Below are positions 24,930 to 28,560 of a DNA stretch of 28,560 nt, piece by piece (the first letter of the stretch is position 1; each line of letters opens with the position of its first letter). A program made the translations under genes and the position numbers. The DNA is from CAYLYU01 sp964501925 (GTDB taxonomy: Bacteria; Pseudomonadota; Zetaproteobacteria; Mariprofundales; Mariprofundaceae), in NCBI GenBank assembly GCA_964501925.1, contig CAZCTM010000025.1, positions 1 to 28,560 on the forward strand, read 5' to 3'. The notes beneath the pieces were generated by a model. The model did no database searches and was not told where the DNA came from. It worked only from the letters and a program-made list of their open reading frames with translations.

Positions 24930-25915
24930 TGCCAGGGCCCGTTTTCAGTTTTGGGGACTATCTCAGGCAACGCTATCCCCACAAGGTACACAAGGTGACG
25001 GTCAATGCCGGACTGAACTGCCCGAACCGTGATGGCTCGAAAGGGCGGGGCGGTTGCATCTACTGCAACAACAAAAGCTTTAATCCCAATGCCCGCCGAA
25101 ACATTCCCTCGATTCATGACCAGATCGAAGCAGGGAGGAAGGTGGTCCGGAAGAGAACCGGTGCCACCCGCGTCCTGGCCTATTTCCAGGCCTATTCCAA
25201 TACCTATGCCTCGGTTGAACAGTTGCGTGATCTCTATGAACAGGCATTGCATTGCCGCGATGTCACAGGCCTTGTTGTGGGGACACGACCCGATTGTGTG
25301 AGCGAGGAAATCCTTGATCTGCTTGTCTCGTATCAAAGGCTCGGATTCGAGGTCTGGATCGAATACGGCTTGCAGTCAGCCCATGATGCTACCCTTGCCC
25401 GCATCAACCGGGGCCATACGTTTGCTGAATATCGGCAGGCCGTGCAGATGACCAGGGTGCGAGAACTGCCAGTATGCACGCATCTGATCCTCGGCCTTCC
25501 CGGCGAAGATCGTCAGATGATGATGCGATCACTTGAAAAGGTTTGCGAGGTGGGCACGGACGGGATCAAGTTCCACCCCATGCATGTCGTCCGTAACACG
25601 TTGCTTGCCCATCAGTGGCGAAAAGGGGATGTTCGGCTCCTGTCCCAGGAAGAATACGTGCAACTGGTCTGTGACATGCTGGAGAAAATCCCGGCGGACT
25701 GGGCCGTGCATCGCCTGACCGGCACGGCCTCACGCGAGGTGCTCCTGGCACCTGACTGGTGCGCACGTAAATGGGCTGTGATCAATTCCATTTATGATGA
25801 AATGCGACGGCGTGGAAGCTGGCAGGGTTGCAGACTGGCCCCATCTTTTCGGGACAGAGGCCTGCCGGATGTGGTGGGGGCTCCTCCCGTTTCGCGGAAG
25901 TTGGCCTGGGGGTGA
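24929..25915 (+). CDS. yhcC: TIGR01212/YhcC-family radical SAM protein
   Basis: The 328-residue protein starts FSFGDYLRQRYPHKVHKVTV and carries the YhcC-type cluster motif C31-x11-C43-x2-C46 (NCPNRDG ... GGCIYC), a spacing particular to this family. Radical SAM features continue with YFQAYSNTYA, GTRPDCV, WIEYGLQSAHD and THLILGLPGED. Family members bind a 4Fe-4S cluster and S-adenosylmethionine; the biological reaction is not established. It overlaps the DUF255 gene by one base (TGATG) and is the last gene of the ubiT-to-yhcC run. Sharing an operon with two iron-sulfur ubiquinone factors suggests expression under low oxygen. Confidence 0.92.
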   Translation: MPGPVFSFGDYLRQRYPHKVHKVTVNAGLNCPNRDGSKGRGGCIYCNNKSFNPNARRNIPSIHDQIEAGRKVVRKRTGATRVLAYFQAYSNTYASVEQLRDLYEQALHCRDVTGLVVGTRPDCVSEEILDLLVSYQRLGFEVWIEYGLQSAHDATLARINRGHTFAEYRQAVQMTRVRELPVCTHLILGLPGEDRQMMMRSLEKVCEVGTDGIKFHPMHVVRNTLLAHQWRKGDVRLLSQEEYVQLVCDMLEKIPADWAVHRLTGTASREVLLAPDWCARKWAVINSIYDEMRRRGSWQGCRLAPSFRDRGLPDVVGAPPVSRKLAWG

Positions 25916-25921
25916 TTTCCA

Positions 25922-25950
25922 TTGACCGGTCTGATCTGCTTTGGTACAAA
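25922..25950 (+). promoter_or_regulatory. tRNA-Val promoter with GC-rich discriminator
   Basis: TTGACC (25922-25927), a 17-nt spacer and TACAAA (25945-25950) form a good sigma-70 promoter 15 nt before the tRNA. The segment after the -10 is TCGCGCCCC, a GC-rich discriminator like those of stringently controlled stable-RNA promoters. It begins right after the yhcC stop, so the tRNA can be transcribed independently of that operon. Confidence 0.75.
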
Positions 25951-25965
25951 TCGCGCCCCTTCAAC

Positions 25966-26040
25966 GGGCGATTAGCTCAGCGGGAGAGCACTGCCTTCAC
26001 ACGGCAGGGGTCGCTGGTTCGAACCCAGCATCGCCCACCA
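25966..26040 (+). tRNA. tRNA-Val(CAC)
   Basis: A full cloverleaf can be drawn. The acceptor GGGCGAT pairs with ATCGCCC, followed by an encoded ACCA end. The D arm contains TAGCTCAGCGGGAGAGCA. The anticodon stem CTGCC/GGCAG encloses loop TTCACAC with anticodon CAC (25998-26000), and the T arm is GCTGGTTCGAACCCAGC. Anticodon CAC reads GUG valine codons. The gene marks the border between conserved chromosomal genes and the accessory region to the right. Confidence 0.97.
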
Positions 26041-26499
26041 TTCCAACCTCTTGAAAAACAGGAAAGATCAAGCCATACACCCATAGGCCGTAAGTCCCGA
26101 TTTTCCCCGGTGGGCCCATAGTGGGCCCGGATTGAGACCATGAAAATACCCATGACCACTGCCAAACCTAATGGGGATGGCTTTTAATCACAGATTCCGA
26201 ACGAGCAGAATATTCGGCATGTAATGTGTCTGGTGTAGCATGCCTTCGATATTCAGCGCCAATACAGGTTCCATGGCATTACACGCGAGTGAAGTGGAAA
26301 GGATGGAGGAAGCAGAGACAACAGCCGATACAGCTCCCGAATCAACAGCCAGGCTTTCCGCGTTCCAATCAGGCAGTCCGGTAGACCATCGGATAAAATC
26401 GGCAAAGATCGTTTGACTTCATGCATCATGCTCACATAGTTCCTGTATACTGTCCGGGAGGGGCATCGCTGGTTTTGCATGCCTGAAAGGAGCCTGAAC
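26041..26499. other. 459-nt non-coding stretch after the tRNA; possible island left end
   Basis: No recognisable gene lies here. Visible elements are a perfect GC-rich hairpin at 26112-26128, a 15-codon open frame starting at 26140 (MKIPMTTAKPNGDGF), a 58-codon open frame at 26240-26416 (MPSIFSANTGSMALHASEVE...) with no ribosome site and no known relatives, and a -10-like TATACT near 26452 ahead of the helix-turn-helix gene. I find no integrase remnant and no second copy of the tRNA 3' end inside the window. The stretch could be the eroded left edge of an integrated element. Confidence 0.4.
26112..26128. repeat. Perfect GC-rich inverted repeat
   Basis: GGGCCCA (26112-26118) and TGGGCCC (26122-26128) form a 7-bp all-matching stem with a TAG loop, about 70 nt beyond the tRNA. 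No T-tract follows on either strand, so a classical terminator is unlikely. It may be a tRNA 3'-trailer structure or a protein-binding site. Confidence 0.6.
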
Positions 26500-26736
26500 A
26501 TGGCCGAAATGGAAGATCGCCCTGCCTGTGCGAGATCACACGCAGACAGATGGTTGTCGATGAAGGAGATCTGCAAACACCTCGGCGTCAGCGATGACAC
26601 CGTGTACAAGTGGATCAGCCGCTATGACATGCCGGCCCATCGCCTGGGCCGCCTGTGGAAGTTCAAGAAAGACGAGGTTGACGCGTGCGTGAAGTCGGGT
26701 GGGGCCTGTGGCGTCAAGGACAAGGATATCATATGA
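26500..26736 (+). CDS. Small excisionase/MerR-like helix-turn-helix DNA-binding protein
   Basis: The 78-residue protein is a single winged helix-turn-helix unit: RWLSMKEICKHLGVSDDTVYKW (about 17-38), then the wing MPAHRLGRLWKFKKDEVDACV and a short tail. Such proteins act as excisionases or as local repressors and often sit at the head of restriction or phage-defence clusters. The start at 26500 is chosen over an upstream ATG at 26479 because AAGGAG lies 7 nt before it. Its stop overlaps the next ATG (ATGA), so the downstream truncated regulator is translationally coupled. It probably controls this accessory cluster; the target site is unknown. Confidence 0.82.
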   Translation: MAEMEDRPACARSHADRWLSMKEICKHLGVSDDTVYKWISRYDMPAHRLGRLWKFKKDEVDACVKSGGACGVKDKDII

Positions 26737-27194
26737 GTGATTTGTGCCTGCCCATCTCCATAGCCGACCTACTCCATGGCCGTTCGACGGGCATTCCCAA
26801 GATTCTGAAGGCGGTCAAGAGAAACGGCTCGCCCATGCCGTTGTTTGAAACGGATGAGGATCGCAGCTATTTCCTGGTTCGGTTGCCCGTTCATCCGGGC
26901 TCCCTCATGCCAGGCCGTGAGGAGGCCGAAGTCACCGGGGAAGTCACCGGGGAAGTCAGGAAGCTGCTCTTGACCGTGGACGGTGAAATGAAACGAAGGG
27001 AAATCCAGGCTGCATTGGGCTTGAAACACGAAGATTATTTTCGAGGAGCCTATCTCGTGCCAGCCCTCAAAGATGACCTCATCGAGATGACCATCCCGGA
27101 CAAGCCGCGCAGCAACAAGCAACGCTACCGCCTGACGGCAAAGGGCCGCCGTTTGCTCGTCGGGCTGGAAAAAGGCAAGCATGGCGGTGCATGA
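26733..27194 (+). CDS. C-terminal remnant of an AlbA_2/RecG-like regulator
   Basis: The 153-residue product matches only the last part of AlbA_2-domain (divergent AAA-4, 'RecG-like') proteins. DLLHGRSTGIPKILKAVKRN followed by GSPMPLFETDEDRSYFLVRLPVHP is the usual end of the ATPase-like domain. A TGEVTGEV repeat linker follows, then a winged helix (KRREIQAALGLKHEDYFRGAYLVPAL ... RYRLTAKGRRLL). The AlbA_2 N-terminal domain and most of the middle are missing: after MSDLCLPISI the protein jumps directly into the GRSTGIP motif, as if an in-frame deletion joined a normal start to the C-terminal third. It keeps a ribosome site (AGGA) and a 4-nt overlap with the HTH gene, so it may still be expressed as a DNA-binding fragment. 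Confidence 0.75.
   Translation: MSDLCLPISIADLLHGRSTGIPKILKAVKRNGSPMPLFETDEDRSYFLVRLPVHPGSLMPGREEAEVTGEVTGEVRKLLLTVDGEMKRREIQAALGLKHEDYFRGAYLVPALKDDLIEMTIPDKPRSNKQRYRLTAKGRRLLVGLEKGKHGGA
26928..26958 (+). repeat. 12-bp tandem repeat inside the AlbA_2 remnant
   Basis: The unit GAAGTCACCGGG occurs twice in full (26928-26939 and 26940-26951) and then partly (to 26958), encoding EVTGEVTGEV. Val/Glu-rich repeats of this kind are common in the linker of AlbA_2-type proteins and may change length by slippage in whole codons. Confidence 0.8.
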
Positions 27195-27377
27195 TGGCGG
27201 GTTGCGGCCAGCGTGCCTGCCGGCATGGTCGTAGGTCAAACGAGTGAGACGATGCGGGGTCGGCAATCCTTGCATTGGAGACGATAAGGGCAGAGCAGTA
27301 GGGCCAACATTCGTTACGCCTTTACAGTGGGCGGCCACTATCAGGAATAGAGTAATGGGCTTACTTAAATAATTTTC

Positions 27378-27406
27378 TTGACACGATTCTTTTCAGTATG
27401 TAGATT
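27378..27406 (+). promoter_or_regulatory. Sigma-70-like promoter upstream of the GIY-YIG gene
   Basis: TTGACA (27378-27383, perfect -35), a 17-nt spacer and TAGATT (27401-27406, four of six -10 matches) lie in an AT-rich stretch. The expected start is near 27413, 8 nt before a strong hairpin. This is the best promoter in the accessory region and the likely one for the GIY-YIG/hsdS/hsdM genes. Confidence 0.6.
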
Positions 27407-27420
27407 ACTGCTCAGTAAAG

Positions 27421-27448
27421 AAAAGCCCGTGCGGCAACACGGGCTTTT
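27421..27448 (+). terminator. Perfect 11-bp hairpin, terminator or attenuator
   Basis: AAAAGCCCGTG (27421-27431), loop CGGCAA and CACGGGCTTTT (27438-27448) form a perfect stem with A-tract and T-tract flanks, so it can act on both strands. It either ends transcription from the HTH/AlbA_2-remnant genes or attenuates the promoter at 27378-27406, whose transcript would meet it almost at once. Confidence 0.7.
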
Positions 27449-27563
27449 CCAAACCATGGCTTTGTCAGGCAGGGCCTGCGTCAGCTCAAGGTCGCTTTGT
27501 CAGCAGCGAAAGCGTACTCCAAGCTGATCTGTTGTGCCAGACATGGTCAGCAAGGAGAAAATA

Positions 27564-27881
27564 ATGGCAAAAGTAGACACAATTTCTGCGACAGGTGCTT
27601 CCGGGCGATCATACAGCTTCGACGTTTATCCCTGGGGGACATCCTTCAACTCGGCAGGTGCGGTTTATATGGTATTGAAAAGAAATGGCTCCAATTACAC
27701 TCCCATCTACATTGGTCAGACCAGTGATCTCAGCGAACGCTTTGACAGCCACCACAAACGCACCTGCTTTGATCGCAATGGAAAAACGCACATTGCCGTG
27801 CATGGGGAGTCTTCCAAGTCCAGGCGCTTTGATATCGAGACAGACCTGGTGCGCAGCTATTCCCCGACATGCAATGACTAA
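27564..27881 (+). CDS. Minimal GIY-YIG nuclease-fold protein
   Basis: The 105-residue product is almost entirely one GIY-YIG domain. The signature pair is AVY (33-35) and YIG (49-51), followed by QTSDLSERF with catalytic arginine R59, H63/H64, the metal-binding glutamate E92 in DIETDLV and N104 in the terminal PTCND, which corresponds to the family P-x-x-N motif. All expected catalytic residues are present, so nuclease activity is plausible. There is no added DNA-binding domain. The start is set by AAGGAG 6-7 nt before ATG 27564; an upstream in-frame ATG at 27534 lacks this. It lies 24 nt before the half-HsdS gene, which suggests a role linked to that restriction-modification cassette. The substrate is unknown. 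Confidence 0.8.
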   Translation: MAKVDTISATGASGRSYSFDVYPWGTSFNSAGAVYMVLKRNGSNYTPIYIGQTSDLSERFDSHHKRTCFDRNGKTHIAVHGESSKSRRFDIETDLVRSYSPTCND

Positions 27882-27905
27882 TATGACGGCGGCATAAGCG
27901 TACTA

Positions 27906-28517
27906 ATGGCAAGAATCGGCGACTGCGCCCAAGTGTTGCCCGGTTATGCCCTCAAGGCTCGTGCCGAGCACGAGCCTGCGGGCACGCATCAGGTCATCAT
28001 GGGCAAACACGTGGGTGATGTGCTGTCCTATGCCTATAGTCCCGAACACGAATTGCGTATTTCGCCTGGCGGTCCGATGGACAGATACCTGGTCAAAGCA
28101 GGCGATGTGCTGTTCATCTCGCGCGGCAGTCGAAATCATGCCGCCGTTGTGGAATCGGTTCCCGAGCCGACGGTGGCCTCCGCCACCTTCTTTATTCTGC
28201 ACCCCTGCCGGAATGTTGATCCCGCCTACCTTGCCTGGTGCCTGAACCAGCCGCCGATCCAGGCGCATATCGCCCAGGTCCGGACGGGCGCCGGCACGCC
28301 CATCGTCCAGCGCAAGGTGTTTTCAGACATCGCCATCCCGATACCCTCGCCGGTCAGGCAGCGCACGCTTGCCGAGCTGGGGTCGTTGATGGAAAAGGAG
28401 CTTGTGCTGCGAAAAGAACTTGTAAGCCAAACCGAACAACTGCACCGGGCGGCTGGGAAACGGCTGCTGCAACGCATGATGGCGGAAAGCCGAGTGGGAG
28501 ATAACAATGAAGATTGA
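27906..28517 (+). CDS. hsdS: Half-size type I restriction specificity subunit (HsdS-like)
   Basis: HsdS subunits choose the DNA target of type I restriction-modification enzymes and normally carry two target-recognition domains in about 400 residues. This one has 203 residues: one recognition domain (about 1-150, with YLVKAGDVLFISRG, AYLAWCLNQPPIQAHI and RTGAGTPIVQRKVFSDIAIPIP) and one coiled-coil conserved region (about 155-195, RQRTLAELGSLMEKELVLRKEL). Such half subunits are expected to dimerise and read a palindromic, split site. No ribosome site precedes the ATG and no upstream in-frame start exists. It overlaps the hsdM start by 11 nt. An intact reading frame with no decay argues for a genuine half subunit rather than a fragment. 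Confidence 0.82.
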   Translation: MARIGDCAQVLPGYALKARAEHEPAGTHQVIMGKHVGDVLSYAYSPEHELRISPGGPMDRYLVKAGDVLFISRGSRNHAAVVESVPEPTVASATFFILHPCRNVDPAYLAWCLNQPPIQAHIAQVRTGAGTPIVQRKVFSDIAIPIPSPVRQRTLAELGSLMEKELVLRKELVSQTEQLHRAAGKRLLQRMMAESRVGDNNED

Positions 28518-28560
28518 TCAGAAAGATATCAACAACGCCGCCTGGGCGGCCTGCGACACG
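28507..28560 (+). CDS. hsdM: Type I restriction-modification methyltransferase subunit HsdM (5' end only)
   Basis: The first 18 codons, MKIDQKDINNAAWAACDT, match the start of N6-adenine methyltransferases of the HsdM family, whose N-terminal helix commonly reads like AAWAACDTFRG. GGGAG lies 6 nt before the ATG and the gene overlaps hsdS by 11 nt, as expected for subunits made together. The catalytic NPPY region and any hsdR gene lie outside the window, so the identity rests on a short sequence plus context. Confidence 0.65.
   Translation, partial: MKIDQKDINNAAWAACDT

Larger units (their letters stand above)
27195..27563. other. 369-nt intergenic region with promoter, hairpin and long leader
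   Basis: No gene is recognised. The left half (27195-27360) shows nothing clear beyond an 18-codon frame running off the end of the previous gene. The right half holds a sigma-70-like promoter (27378-27406), a perfect hairpin (27421-27448) and a leader of about 110 nt with small inverted repeats (for example CAGGC/GCCTG and CGCTTT/AAAGCG) before the GIY-YIG gene, which has its own AAGGAG. Confidence 0.5.

Noticed and set aside
25977..26165. Minus-strand frame with GRCWVRTSDPCRVKAVLSR
   Set aside because: It is the translation of the tRNA-Val gene in reverse, a well-known kind of false gene call.
26041..26500. Integrase or transposase remnant beside the tRNA
   Set aside because: I translated the stretch in several frames and found no recombinase motif; only an unrelated short frame and a hairpin are visible.
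1..28560. CRISPR array, rRNA genes or intact insertion sequence
   Set aside because: No regularly spaced repeats, rRNA signature sequences, transposase genes or terminal inverted repeats were seen anywhere in the window.

Overview
The window is a compact stretch of a proteobacterial chromosome. It encodes machinery for ubiquinone-dependent, facultatively oxygen-limited growth (ubiT-ubiU-ubiV), a Gram-negative envelope (rlpA, mltB, dacA/dacC-type carboxypeptidase, cfa) and Tat export. The gene mix fits a gammaproteobacterium or a neighbouring lineage such as Acidithiobacillia or Zetaproteobacteria. I cannot fix the taxon from the sequence alone.

Positions 106-18492 are read almost entirely from the minus strand, as dense gene runs with 4-nt overlaps or short gaps. 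In transcription order these are: a VKOR-DsbA disulfide-forming fusion and an NADP malic enzyme (maeB), overlapping by 14 nt; a Pcm methyltransferase; a cell-wall group of mltB, rlpA, a LOG-family gene, a D-alanyl-D-alanine carboxypeptidase, a D-amino-acid aminotransferase and a HAD phosphatase; a membrane-bound class III nucleotide cyclase broken by two compensating frameshifts; and a likely operon of archease, rtcB, polX, pncA, pncB and cfa. That last operon combines RNA ligation, DNA repair, NAD salvage and membrane-lipid modification.

From 18673 everything reads on the plus strand. tatA-tatB-tatC comes first. A palindrome matching the FNR/ANR core (TTGA-N6-TCAA) then lies just before ubiT-ubiU-ubiV, the oxygen-independent ubiquinone hydroxylation factors. 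These are followed, with translational-coupling overlaps, by an exported DUF255 thioredoxin-like protein and a YhcC-type radical SAM protein. The box position suggests an anaerobically induced, possibly leaderless ubiT transcript.

A tRNA-Val(CAC) gene with a strong stringent-type promoter (25922-26040) ends the core region. Beyond it the content looks like an accessory or defence island: a small excisionase/MerR-like helix-turn-helix protein, a truncated AlbA_2-type (divergent AAA-4) regulator coupled to it, a promoter followed at once by a perfect 11-bp hairpin, a minimal but catalytically complete GIY-YIG protein, a half-size HsdS specificity subunit and the start of an HsdM methyltransferase that runs off the window. 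The GIY-YIG / half-HsdS / HsdM cassette is the best candidate here for a poorly described restriction or defence system. No integrase, CRISPR array, rRNA or intact insertion sequence is visible.
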